Positions 1 through 12,920 of a DNA stretch of 64,000 nucleotides are shown piece after piece. A program made the position numbers and the translations under genes. The notes under the pieces are model-generated. The model was not told the origin of the DNA, did not search any database, and was given only the letters and a program-made list of their open reading frames with translations. Origin of the DNA: Fremontodendron californicum (taxonomy: Eukaryota; Streptophyta; Magnoliopsida; Malvales; Malvaceae); assembly GCA_030761205.1 (NCBI GenBank), contig JAULJL010000021.1, positions 11,699,160 to 11,763,159 on the forward strand, read 5' to 3'. How positions within the stretch are numbered: the stretch's first letter is position 1; each line of letters opens with the position of its first letter.

Positions 1-327
1 TTTTGACATTTTTTTTATTTTATCATTTTCTAAAAAGTCTAAAACTAAAAGGAGATTTATTTTTTTTCTCACTACTCTACTATAAAATAATTTTTTTCAT
101 CATTTCATCATTTCCTCTTTTTTTATTTTTTATTTTTTATTTTTTATTTTTATTTTTTCACTTTTCAAAAAGGAAATATTTTTCTGTCATCTTTTCTCCT
201 TTTCCAAATTCCTATATAGATTTTTTTTTTCTAAAAACCCAAAGATACTACTTTTCGGCATTATTTCATAGAAAAAATAGTAAAGCAATAAAAGAGTAGA
301 ATAATCAATGCAAAGTAAGAAAAAAAA
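1..327. other. AT-rich window edge, no gene seen
   Basis: T-rich and A-rich sequence with no supportable gene. A purine-rich run lies just before position 328, which could be a polypurine tract next to the LTR that follows. If so, this edge is the internal or 3' untranslated part of an LTR retrotransposon extending off the left end. That is inference only. Confidence 0.3.
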
Positions 328-413
328 TGTGTACCCCAATAATATCAACTTGTTTAGGCATCATGGTGCCTTTTGATAACACACGACTAATTCTAGGCCT
401 GACTCTCTAAAAG

Positions 414-3400
414 TCCCTAGTGGAGTCGCCAAGCTGTCGCAACCTAAAAAATAACAAGTCTCATCGCGAGATGTTATTCGTTAAGTATGACATTGGAAAA
501 AAACAAAGTAAAAGACGACTTAATTCCTCTTAAAATAAAATGAGGGTTTGAAAACAACCTCGAAAAAATATATGGAGTCGCCACCAATATTTTTTGGCTA
601 GGTGTGATCGGCCACCTATTAAAACCGATTTTGTAAAATATTTTAAAATTAATTAAAACATTTTAAAAACCAATTTCAAATATGCGTTTTTAAACCAGAG
701 AAATCAAAGAAGCGGGTTCGGGACTCGGTTACGTGTGGGGAAAGATTAGCACCCCCACAATGCCTGTATAAAATGGTACCTTATTAATCGTGTGTTATCT
801 CAAGTCTCGGTAAAAAGTCAGTCTTAGATTTGGCATTTCAAAATAATTCCCAATGTTAAGAAAAATAATTCCATTTTTTATTGAAAATGATCCGGAATTT
901 ATTAATTCAAAATTTTCCTATTTTTCCCGATAAACGAGGGAAAATATAGAAAATTTTATTTATTTAGAAATTTTTCCGAATCACTCTCGTTTTAAGAAAG
1001 ATATTTCGTTATTAATGATAATTGATGATATCCTCCCCGGCAACCTGGAAGAAAACTCATGAATTATTTTAACTCGGAAATAACTTTATTTTATTTAAAA
1101 TCATTATCATTTTAAAATATTTTTAAAAAATATGAACATGACATAATAAAGATGACATAGCAAAATCTAAATGATATAATACAACCTAAATGGCATGATA
1201 TAACCTAAGTGAGATAGTATATTCTAAATGAAATGATATAACCTAAGTGACATAATATATTCTAAATGACATGGTATAATCTAAGTAATATAATATATTC
1301 TAAATGACTTAATATATTCTAAATGACATAGCAATATAATTAATAACATGAAATGATATGAGATATAAAATAATATTATCATGAAATATGCATGAAAATA
1401 AAAAACAATGCATGAACATAATAAATCCTAAATGTTGTGACAAAAATAAATAGCTAAGCAAAAAGCATAGGATAACATAGAATATTCATAATCACATAAC
1501 AAACAATATAACATCGTGAATATAAATCAAAGCAAAAACATTATCATATAAAATTTCATAACACAAATCATATATTATAATATGCATGAACATGAAAAAT
1601 GCAATGCATGAAAATGTTTTTTGTCCTTTAAATAAGGATATCCGTATATCTAAAAAGATATCCAACTACCTTAGGAAAAGACATCAAATTAAATTTTCTA
1701 AAATCAAAAATACTTTGTGATTGGTTTGAAAATAATTTGAAAACTTTGGATTAAAAATGACTCATGACCGAAATTCCCTTCCAAAAAGGCTCTATTTCCT
1801 AACTTTGAAAATCTGGACTTGACCACCCTTGACCCAAGCTTTATAAAATCATTTTTTAAGATTAAAATGGCTTAGAAATCAACCTAGGACAGTAGCTAAG
1901 GTTCCTAATCAGCCCTCTCTTAATGCCTTAGCCAAAACAGAAAATTATTTTTCCCTTGAATTCAAACCTGACTTTATTGACCAGTTTCAAATCTGATTTT
2001 TTCTCCAGTGGAGTCGCCAAGTTCTCGCAACCTAAAAAATAACAAATCTCATTGCGAGACTTTTACTCGTTAAGCGTGACATAAAAAACGAAGGAAAAAA
2101 TGACTTAATTCCTCTTGAAATAAAATTAGGGTTTGAAAACAACTTCGAAAAAGACATGGAATCGTCACCAATCTTTTTTTGGCTAGGTGTGATCGGCCAC
2201 CTATTAAAACCGGTTTTGTAAAATATTTTAAAATTAATTAAAATAATTTTAAAACCAATTTCAAGTCTGCGTTTTAAACCAGAGAAATCAAAGAAATGGG
2301 TTCGGGACTCGGTTACGTGTGGGGAAGGATTAGCGCCCCCACAACACCCGTATAAAACGGTACCTTATTAGTCGTGTTTTATCTCAAGTCTCGGTAAAAA
2401 GTTAAATTTAATATTTCAAATTAATTTCCAATTTTAAGAAAAATAATTCATTTTTAATTGAAAATGATCCGGAATTTATTAATTCAAAATTTTTCTATAT
2501 TCCTTGATAAACGCGGAAAAATATAGAAATCTTTATTTATTTAGAAAAATTTTTGAATCATTCTAAATTTTAAGAAAGATATTTCATTATTAATGATAAT
2601 TGATGATATCCTCCCCGGTAACCCGGATGAGAACTCATGAATTATTTTAATTCGGGGAATAACTTTATTTTATTTAAAACCATTATCTTTTCAAAATATT
2701 TTAAAAAATATGAATATGAACATGTATGACATAATATAAAGATGACATAGCAAAATCTAGATGATATAATACAACCTAAATGACATAGTATATTCTAAAT
2801 GAAATGATATAACCTAAGTGGCATAATATATTCTAAATGAAATGATATAACCTAAGTGATATAATATATTCTAAATGAAATGATATAACCTAAGTAACAT
2901 AATATATTCTAAATGAAATGATATAACCTAAGTGACATAATATATTCTAAATAATATAATATAATCTAAGTGACATAACATATTCTAAATGAAATGATAT
3001 AACCTAAGTGACATAATAAATTCTAAATGAAATAATATAACCTAAGTGACATAATATTTTCTAAATGACCTAATATAATCTAAATGACATGAAAAATCTA
3101 AATGACATAATATAATCTAAATGACATAGCAATATAATCTAAATGACATGAAATGATATGAAACATAAAATAATATTATCATGAAATATGCATGAAATAA
3201 AAATAACAATGCATGAACGTAGTAAATCCTAAATAATGTGACAAAATAAATGACTAAGCAAAAAGCATAGGATAACATAGAATATTCACAACCATATAAC
3301 AAACAATATAACACCATAAAATATAAATCAAAATAATAACATTACCATAGAAATATTCATAGCAAAAATCATATATCATATAATATGCATGAACGTGGAA

Positions 3401-3800
3401 AATGCAATGCATGAAAATGTATCTTTTCCTTTAAATAAGGAAATTCGTATATCTAAAAAGATATCCGATTACCTTAGGAAAAGATATCAAATTCAATTTT
3501 CTAAATCAAAAACACTTTGTGATTAAGTTGAAAACAATTTTGAAAATTCTTGGATGAAAAATGACACATGGCCGAACCCCCCTTTAAAAATGGCTCTATT
3601 TTCCTAACTTTTAAAACCCAGACTTGACCACCCTTGACCCAAGCTTTATAAAATCATTTTTTAGGATTAAATGGCTTAGAAAGCAACTTAGGATAGTATC
3701 TAAGGTTCCTAATCAGCCCTCTCTTAATGCCTTAGCCAAAACAAGAACATTATTTTTCCCTTGAAATCAAATCTGACTTTACTGTCCAGTTTTAAAACGT
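414..3800. repeat. Direct duplication of ~1.6-1.8 kb inside LTR copy 1
   Basis: Two diverged copies lie in tandem, about 414-1998 and 2005-3800. Shared landmarks are TGGAGTCGCCAAG at 420 and 2009, a GGCTAGGTGTGATCGGCCAC block at ~596 and ~2180, a block with GTATAAAA and GGTACCTTATTA at ~766 and ~2350, a minisatellite, and a GACCACCCTTGACCCAAGC block at ~1817 and ~3626. The second unit is longer mainly because its minisatellite has expanded. The solo LTR at 8734-13710 has only one such unit. Confidence 0.8.
2745..3160. repeat. 19/38-bp minisatellite in the LTR
   Basis: Tandem repeats alternate two related 19-mers, roughly CTAAATGAAATGATATAAC and CTAAGTGACATAATATATT, giving a 38-bp higher-order unit repeated about eight times with few changes. 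A shorter, more degenerate version lies in the first duplicated unit at about 1140-1340. Confidence 0.85.
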
Positions 3801-5759
3801 GATTTTTTAACCTATTTTTGAAATTTCAAAAAACTCTAAAAAAATTATGGGAGACTCAAAACATGTCAAACGCTATGGGAAAAATTGGCTTAATTTTTAT
3901 ACTAATGATGACCTACTAGAAAAGTCACGAAAGTCAGAACACTGGGTGAAAAACTGTTTTGCCAAAAAATAATTTTAAGCCTTTGATAAAATCGTTCAAA
4001 AATCATAATAAAAATATTGGAGGCTCCTCTAAATACCTACAAACAGTAGCTAAAATTTCTAAAAATTTGGACAAGGATTGCCTAATGAAAAAAAAATCAC
4101 AAAGGTAGAAATTCCAACTTGACATTTTCTTAATTTTCCACAAGCATGCTCTTGTGAGCTTGGCTTTGAGCCATTGATTGGCTTAAGTCAAAAATCAAGT
4201 GGTATGATATGAGATGCATGAACAAACAGCAAGTTAAATACATGAAATGCATGATTTAAGGCCTAAATGACATAGAAAATGCATGGCATAAACAATGACC
4301 TAATGCCTAACATGAACTTGTGCATGACAATTAATGCAACCTAGACCTAATATGCATGAAATGCTTGGAAATGCAAATGTAACCTAGACCTAATGAAAAT
4401 GCATGGCAATAACACAAACACGTGGCATAGTAAATCAAATACACAATATCATGGCATAGAAATGCAAGCATGTCAACTAAGCAAGATGAAAATGCACACA
4501 CAAGGCAAAAAGTAGAGGGGTAGCCGAATGGACATTAATCAAAAAAATCCTAGCATGGCAATAACACAAACACATGGCATAGTATATGCAAGACTTAAAA
4601 GGAAACATGTTAGACCAAACAAACATAATGCAAATGCATGAACATAGCTAGACAAAATCACAAACACATTGTATGGTATTAACAAAAACATGAACAACCT
4701 AACATGGTGAAAAGAGAAAATTAAAAATGGTAAACAAAGTAAGTAGACATGAGAACAAAATGATAAAATCAGCAAAACAATAGTAAGTAAATGAAAAAGG
4801 TTAAAAACAAGCTCCATATCTTAATTATTTTAAAAAGTTAGAACATCAAAACAAACTAGAACATCACAATCACCATGAAAAATAAATCAAACACAACACA
4901 TGCACAATAAAGGACCATTCGAGCAACATGTAAAAATGGAGGAAATTTTGTTTTTTCTTTGATTTTTTTCAAGAAAACATAAGATAGGAGCTTTAAGAAC
5001 TTGTTTTGAAAAACAATTTTATTTCATGAAAGAAAATAAAATAACCATGAAAATAACAAAATCATATCAACAAAGTATGGAGGAGAGCATAAAAGAACAT
5101 AGCTACCTTGCTCTAGCTTTCCAAATCAAAGAGTAGTAAGAAAGCCCTTCTTTTTTCTTTTTTCTTTTTTCTTTCTCCTTCCTTTTTTCCTTTATTTTTT
5201 CCTCTCTTTTTAGCTATTGCCCTCTCTATGATCAGCCAAGAACCCAAATGAAAAATGAAACCTCCCTCCCTCAACTATGGTAGCCGAACCTAATGGGTGT
5301 AGGATGTTGTCATTTTTTTCCTAGCCAATTTGATCCAAAGGCCCCTAATCCAAGATGCTTCAAATGTGAAATTACCACCCTTAGATTAAGTAATCAGCCC
5401 CTAACTAATACAGGTATTCAAATAATGAAGCCACCATGTTGACATCCTCCCTCTTCATGCATTGGACCATGTGGCACAATTACAAAGGCTTGATAAAAAA
5501 AATAACTACCTTACTATCCACTTTTGACCCTTGGATGCAAGAACCCAGCAAAATTTATCCTCCCCTTGGGCTTGGACGAATGGCCCTTCATATTCCAGCC
5601 CACTTTCCACTTTTTTAATTGCAAAAAAGGCTCTCTTCGGTTTCTTCGATAAAAATTACCTTTTTGGCTCTCGAACCTAATTAAATAGAAAATGGACTCC
5701 AAATCCAAATTTTCTTATTTCGATACTTCCTAAATAATATTAAATTGTGTTCTAAAAGT

Positions 5760-6290
5760 TTTCATAATTTTTCGAGCCCATTTGCTATTTTTTCGGATTT
5801 TTCTTCCAAAATTGCCCTTTAGTCACCCGAACTTTTACCATTTTTCAAACGAGCTCCGATTCTGGATTTTTCTCTATCAATATTTTCCAAGTAATTTAAA
5901 ATTGATATCTAGAAGTTTTCATAATTTTTCGAGCTCATTTGCTATTTTTTCGGGATTTACCTTATGGAATTCAGCTTAGTGGATCTGAAATTTGCCATTT
6001 TGCAAACGAGCCCCGAATTCGGATTTTTCTTCGCCAATCTCTTCCAAATAATTTAAGATTGAGATCTGAAAGTTTTGGTAATTTTCCAAGCTCATTTTCT
6101 ATTTTTCCAAGATTTATCTTCTGAAATTTCAGCTTAGTGGGCCCGAAATTTTCCATTTTGTAAACGGGTTCTGAATCAGGATTTTTCTTCGCCAATCTCT
6201 TCCAAATGACATAATATTGAGATCTGGAATAGTTGGTAATTTTTCGAGCTCATTTTCTATTTTTCTCGAAATTTCCAAATTTGCTCTTTT
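5760..6290. repeat. ~157-bp tandem array in LTR copy 1
   Basis: The landmark TTCGAGC followed by TCATTT(T/G)CTATTTTT recurs near 5771, 5928, 6084 and 6243, a spacing of 156-159 bp. Each unit also carries an ATTTTTCTTC block and a CCAA(T)CTCTTCCAA-like block. The same array occurs in the second LTR at 12390-12920. Confidence 0.8.
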
Positions 6291-7101
6291 ACCTCTAAAG
6301 CTCAGTTTTACTCAAAACAAGTGTGATTTCCATATTTTCTTTTTTCTGTGCCTTTGTTATATATTGAATTGGAGTTGATCTGAAAATGCCAAATTTTTAA
6401 GATCAAATTCTCCTCCGCTTTGATTATTCTTTTTTTCAGTATCGGGAATTTCTTCGTTTTTTTCGTTTTTCCTCCAATCAGTTCTTTTCTCAGAATTACT
6501 TCAAGCCGAGCCTTGGGCTATCCTTTTTTACTCACTCCTCATCAATTAGGGGCTTTAGTTTTATCGAATCGGGCCATTTCTGTAATTTTTCCAAATTTTG
6601 CCAAAATCCACCAAAAACCATAATTCTCGGTTTTCTTCCAAATTGACCCTTCCTTTAGTTTTGCTTCCAAATGGCCTCTCCATTACCCGTAGCCATTGCT
6701 TATCTTCCATTCGGAACTTCCAATTTCGACCAATTTGATCGTTTAAGCATTTTTCCTCAAATTTTCAGAACTAGGGTTTCTTTTCCACTAAATCTCAGTA
6801 ATCCATCTTCCGAACTCCATATCTTTCGTTGTAGACCTCAGATTATCAAAATTCTTTCACCATTATTCAATTAAACTTTGAATCTTGATTTTGAAAATGG
6901 GTTGACTTTTTAGTGGTTGACTTTCGGAGTTGACTTTTTCGGGATTGATTTTTTCAAGATTGACTTTTTGTGTTTGCCCTTCTTAAACTAAGTCTTGGAG
7001 TGCCACCTGTTGGATGAGAAAAGATTTTTTGCATTCTAAAACATCATTTTAGGAAGAAAAAATATCTGATTTAGTGGTCTGGACAAAATTAGGTGTCTAC
7101 A

Positions 7102-7944
7102 TTAAATATTCATTTAATTAATAATATTAAATTATTTAATAACACTAGGGATATATTTTAAAGTTATATTGAATAATGATATAGTATTACATATTATTAT
7201 TTAATATATCAAATAATAGTACTTAATAATAATAATAGTTGATAACATATTAGAATTATATTAAATAGTATTATTTAAATTATATTTAATATATTAAATA
7301 ATATTATAAAATTAAAATATTTATACTTTTAAACTTTTTATATTCAAATAAAATTATGTGTTAAATTTGAATTGTTAAATTTTGAATTATTTATTTTTAT
7401 TTTATATTAAATTTATTATAATTTTTCAAAATTAATTAATTTCATGCATAACTTTATTATGAACATATATAATATTATATTAATACACAGATATTGTTCA
7501 CTTATGAAAACAGAAACATGTTTTCCTAAACAATGAAAATAAAAAAAATAAAAATTTGTTTCCAATAATTTTGAACATTTTGTTTTCATTTTCATTTTTT
7601 AATATGAAAAACATTGCCAAACATTTTTCTATTGTTGTTTTTAGAAAAAATTGAAAATGAAAACAAAAATGAGGCCAAACGATCTTCACATTTTAAGATA
7701 ATCCTAATATAATTTAAACTCATTTTTTATATTTTCAATTTGGATTTTTTTTCTTATATGATTTCTATTTCTTTATTTTTTATTTTTTATTTTCAATTCC
7801 TTGGCAAATTTGGTTTTAAAATTAAATTCATTTAAAGTGATAAGCACGCTCGTATAGCACATTACCTACTTAAACCAGCATTTTTTTAGTTATTTTATTT
7901 GCTTCACCAATTTTGTTTTGAATTATTTGTGCTTAGCTAACATT
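7102..7944. other. AT-rich intergenic DNA
   Basis: Mostly A and T homopolymers and TAATAATA runs between LTR copy 1 and the next MITE. No gene, RNA or bounded repeat is seen. Confidence 0.5.
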
Positions 7945-8211
7945 TAGTCGTGTTCATGGATCGGGTAGCTCGACAGGTTCAATCTGGACAGGAATTCTAG
8001 TGATTCGGGTCAATCCAGCCCGAATCATTTTTAAACTAGTAAACTATTATTTTTTAATTTAAATTTAATTATAGATTTTAATATAAAATAATTTTTTATT
8101 ATTATTTTGAACAGTGAACCAGACCGACGGATCAACTCGAGCCCACTCGAGGCCGAGCCTGGATAAAGAAAAAAAAATTTAAACCGTAACCCGACCCATA
8201 AACATATTTAA
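7945..8211. mobile_element. hAT-type MITE, TAGACCTG family
   Basis: Starts TAGTCGTGTTCATGG and ends CCCGACCCATAAACATATTTAA, matching the inverted-terminus pattern of other copies here (consensus TAGACCTGTTCATGGGTCGG). Flanks are CTAACATT and CTAACATG, a 7/8 match fitting an 8-bp target-site duplication. The interior is an AT-rich core between GC-rich arms. Confidence 0.55.
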
Positions 8212-9429
8212 CTAACATGTCTTGTCATTATATTTGATAAATTCAAAAGCGAATTCCATCCATTTATGGTAAAAATGATTAATTCATAAATAAATTATAA
8301 AAATCAAATCAATAAATGATTGTTACATCATGTGGGACAAAAGTATTATGACACTAATATTTTTCACATTTTTTAATTTTTTTTTTCTAACATTCGAATT
8401 TAAATAATTGAATCATAAAATTGAAATTAATTTTAAATTGAATAAAGATACTAAATTATATTGCAATCTATAAGTTTTAATATTAAAGAAGTTTAAATAT
8501 GAAAAATTGATTATCTGAAAATTTCCTAACTAGCATAGAAAGTTTGCACAAAAAGTTTCATGCATGAGGCAACTTCGCAAGAAAAAAATAATAATTTTGC
8601 AACAAAAATCACTATGCCATCGCGGGTGAGAACAACGAAGAATGTGACTTCCTGCTTCTCCATTGCCCATTAAATGATCAAGGACGGCAGGAATTTTTAT
8701 TTTTAGGTATGATAATCCGTGTGTTTATATTGTTGTCAAAGCCTCAAAAAAATCCGAAAAATCTGCCCCCGTCGTAGGGAAAATCGATCATTCGTTAAGA
8801 GTGTGATATTAAAAAAATAGAGGAAAATATGATTTAATTCCTTTTAAAATAAAGGTTGAAGGTATGAAAACGACTTTGGAAAAGAAATAGAGTCTCCACC
8901 TATTAAAACCAGTTTTGAAAAATATTTTAAAATTAATTAAAACATTTTAAAACCAATTTGAAGTCTGTGCTTTGAACCAGAGAAAACAAATGAGGGTTCG
9001 GGAGTGATTAGCATCCCCACGATGCCTATATAAAACGGTATCTTATTAGTCATGTGTTATCTCGAGTCTTGGTGAAAAGTCGGTTTTAGATTTGTTATTT
9101 GAAACTAATTCATATTTTAAAAACAATCCTACTTCTGTTTAGAAATGATCCGGAATTTGTTATTGCAAAAATTCTCTGTACTCCCCGACAAAACGGCAAA
9201 ATATAGAATTTTTATTTATTTTGAAGATTCTCCCAATCATCCTCTTTTTAGAAGGGTATTCCTTTGTTAATAATGATTGACGAAGACTCCCCCGCAACTT
9301 GGAGTAGGATCCATGAATTACATTAACTCTGGAATATTGCCTTATTTATGAAAAAATATCAATTTTTAAAAATGTAAATGATCATGAATGTATAAATTAT
9401 CACTAAAACATGAATATATAACACGCATA

Positions 9430-10150
9430 ATTAACATGGCATGGCAAGCAATTTACTATAACATGAGGAAAGAATTAATGGCATGGCATGTTTGACATGG
9501 CAAAATTAAAATGACATGGTATATGAATCAAACATGGCATGCTTGATATGGCAAAATCTTAATGACATAGCCAAAAGAAATGAATGATATGGCATGCTTG
9601 ACATGACCAACTCTAAATGACATGGCATATGAATGACATGGCACATGAATGAAAGATATGGCATAATCTAGATGACATGGCATGTGAGTGAATGACATGG
9701 CATATGAATGACATGACATGACACATGAATGAATGACATGGCATAATCTAGATGACATGGCATGTGAATGAGTGACATGACATAATCTAGACGACATGGC
9801 ATGTGAGTGAATGAGATGGCATATGAATGAATGACATGGTATATGACATGGCAAATTTTGAATGATGTGATATATGAATGAATGTTATGGCATAGTCTAA
9901 AAAATATGGCATATGAATGAATGACATGGCATAATCTAGATGACATGACATAATCTAGATGACATGACATGTGAATGAATGACATGGCATAATCTAGATG
10001 ACATGGCATGTGAGTGAATGACATGGCATATGAATGACATGGCATAAGATAATCACATGGTAAAAAGATTAATGACATAGCATGCTTAACATGGCAAAAA
10101 ATCTAAATACATAACATGGCATGTGAATGATATGGCATATGTCATGGCAA
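9430..10150. repeat. 19-20-bp ATGACATGGCAT minisatellite in the solo LTR
   Basis: Tandem units around ATGACATGGCATAATCTAG and ATGACATGGCATGTGAGTGA occupy about 700 bp. This is the same place in the LTR as the 19-bp minisatellite of copy 1, and the unit length is the same, but the sequence has drifted and re-amplified. The long minus-strand frames here (His/Cys/Met-rich) are translations of the repeat. Confidence 0.85.
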
Positions 10151-12389
10151 CATGAATATAAAATGACATCAACATGGAATATTCATGGACATAGAATTTT
10201 CATGTGAGGAATCATACAAATAGCATATATCGAAAAATATTACCACACTTTCTAGCAAACCTAGCAAAGCTTGGAAAATAATTATTTCTTATGACATTTA
10301 TATGATTCCGAATAAAACAAAATCCAATATCTTTCGATTCCATAAACACATGCGTTGAATAATTTCCTAACCTCTCCGGCAACCCAGTAAAGATTAGGAA
10401 TAATTCTCACCAAATGTTTAGGAAACCGAAACATACGTTTTATGTCAAATTAAAATAAAAAAACATTTTAAAACATGCAATGCATGAAGGTGTATTTCTA
10501 TCTTGAAGTAAGGACATCTGTATACCTAAAAAGGTATCCGACTACCTTTGAAAGAAACTTAAATTGGATTTTCAAAATCGAAAGACTTTGGGCTCGAATT
10601 TAAAAATTGGAATTTTTGGGATGAAAAAGGCATCATGGCCGAATACTCTTTAAAAAGGCTCTAATTTCCCTATATTTTTTAAATCCGAGTTGACCACTCT
10701 TGACCCAATTTTTGCAAAATCGATTTTTATCCTTGAAATGACATGGAAATCAACCTAAGACAGTAGCTAATGACTCAAATCAGCCCCCTAAAAATAAATA
10801 ATAAAATTATTAGTTTTAAAAAACCAATTCTGACTCCTAAAATCAATTTTGGAAAACTATTTTTTTACCCTTCATAAAAAATTCAAAACATTTTGAAAAA
10901 ATTAGTGTAGACTTAGAAAATAATGGTCTCTAGGGGAAAACATCAGCTTAATTTTTGGACCAAGGATGCCTTGACCGAATTTTCACCAAAGTCAGAACAG
11001 TGAGCTAAAAACTGTTTTATAGAAAACCATTTTTCCAACCATGATAAAAAAATCTAAAAATCTTGGAAAAAAATACCAGAGCATCCTATAAAGGTCTACT
11101 ACATGTGTAAGGACAAACAATGAGTAGTGAAAAAAAATCCCAAAGTCAGAATATCCAACCTAAACTATCATTCTTTCAACTAGTATAGACATGGGATCTA
11201 TGGCTAGAGATCATTGGTTGATCTTAACCAAAAACCTAGTTGAAAATGGCATGCAATCCATGATTTTAAAGCCTACAAACATATGACAATGAATCAACCA
11301 TGAGTTACAAATATGAACAAACAAACAAACAAGCAAGAACAAGCACAAAAAAACTCCCCTAGGTTTCGGCTAAAGCAAGAAGTATGTAAAAAATGTAGTC
11401 AACTTGGTTATTTTGTAAAGAATAAAGAATTAAGGAGAGAAAACCTTTAAAATTTATTTTTGAAAACCTTTTATTCAACAAAAAGTTAACAAATCATATG
11501 AAAAAAGAAGGAAAAGAACATGATATCAAAGAAAATAATTGAAGAAGAAGAGAGGGAATAGCTACCTAGCAATTATTTTCCAAATCATGCTCTCTAAATT
11601 CTCCTTCTCCTTCTTTCTCTCTTTTCTTTTTCTTCTTTTCTCCTCCAAGAGTGTAGTGAAACAATGCCTTCAAGAAATAAATGAATCCCCCCTTCTCTTT
11701 GTCTTGGCCGGCCACCTCTATATTAAGAGTGTGTGTGTTTTATTTTTTTTGCCCTTGTCATACTTTACATGCTCCTCCGACATCCTTGCCACATGGCTAA
11801 AAAGTGTCCCCTCTTTGCATGATACTTTCCTTAAATTAAGGGTGCTTGTCCCCTATTTGCATGATACTTCCCTTAAATCAAGGATTTTCTAGCCTCTCAT
11901 TGGCCAACAACGCCACCTAGATTATTCTTGTCTCCTATCTCTACAAAATATCTAAGCCACTTGTCATGATCATATGGCTTACTATTAAAACATCTTCCTA
12001 GGAGTCATTTTTAATCCTACTTGGCATAATCTCATAGCCTTCAAATGGCCTTCACATGGCTTTGCAATTTGGAGACCTCCATTGGCCTAAAATGCCATGT
12101 AGGCAAAGTAGTGGAGAATCTTGTCCTTTTAAAAATGTCATCTTGCTATTCAACCTTGGACATTTGATTTAAGATGATCACACCCCTCTCTCTAATCAGT
12201 AGGCTGGCTAAAAATGGTCTGGAAATTTCCAGGCCATTCTTTTTTTTATTATTATTTGCAAAATGGCCATTTTTCAATTTTTTCGGTAAAATTGCATTTT
12301 GACTCTCAAACTTAATTTAATTGCAAATGGACCCCAATTTCATAATTTTCTTTTCCAATTCATCTCATCCAATATAAAACTCAGTTATG

Positions 12390-12920
12390 GAGGTTTTCAT
12401 ATTTTTTAGAGCCTGGATTCTATTTTTCTCGGATTTTTCTCTAAATTTTTGGTTTAGTGCTTCCCAAACTTTGTCTTTTTTCCATTTGAGTTTCGATTTC
12501 AGATTTTTCTTCTCTAATCCCTTCCATAAAACAAAAAAATCAAATATAAAAGTTTTCATAAATTTTTGAGCTCGTTTTCTATTTTTCCCGGAATTTTCTC
12601 TTGGAATTTTGGATTAGTGCACTCAAACTTTATCTTTTTTCATTTGAGCTCCGATTCCATATTTTTCTTCTCCAATCCCTTCCATAAAATATAAAACTCA
12701 GATCTAAAAGTTTTCATAATTTTTTGAGCTCATTTTTTATTTTTCCCAAAATTTTCTCTTGGAATTTCGGGTTAGTGCACTCGAAGTTTGTCTTTTTTCA
12801 TTTGAGCTCCGATTCCGGATTTTTCTTCTGCAATCCCTTCCATATAATATAAAACTCAGATTTGGAAGTTTTCATAATTTTTCGAGCTCGAATTCTATTT
12901 TTCTCGAATTTTCCAAAATT
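12390..12920. repeat. ~157-bp tandem array in the solo LTR
   Basis: The landmark TT(C/T)GAGCTC followed by TATTTTTC(C/T)C recurs near 12406, 12566, 12724 and 12881, a spacing of 157-160 bp. It is homologous to the array at 5760-6290 in the other LTR. Confidence 0.8.

Larger units (their letters stand above)
328..7101. mobile_element. Long non-coding LTR (copy 1), right end complete
   Basis: The right end is CTACA at 7101. The body is homologous along most of its length to the better bounded solo LTR at 8734-13710: same order of blocks, same minisatellite position, same ~157-bp array and same GACTTTTT-rich tail. It holds no protein-coding frame. The left boundary is unresolved, between about 328 (TGTGTACCCC after a purine run) and about 400. 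The extra length relative to the second copy is explained by an internal direct duplication. LTRs of 5 kb or more point to the Tat/Ogre-type side of Ty3/gypsy, which is family-level inference from size and organisation; no gag-pol is present to prove it. Orientation is not determined. Confidence 0.65.

Noticed and set aside
1..299. 98-codon Phe/Leu-rich plus-strand frame at the left edge
   Set aside because: Low-complexity T-rich translation with no motif; not a gene.
9528..10078. Two long minus-strand reading frames (108 and 136 codons) rich in Cys, His, Met and Ser
   Set aside because: They are translations of the ATGACATGGCAT minisatellite inside the solo LTR; the repeat phase keeps them open. 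No start context or family match.
9430..10150. Possible CRISPR-like array because of regular short repeats
   Set aside because: Units are contiguous without unique spacers, and the genome is a plant; it is a minisatellite.
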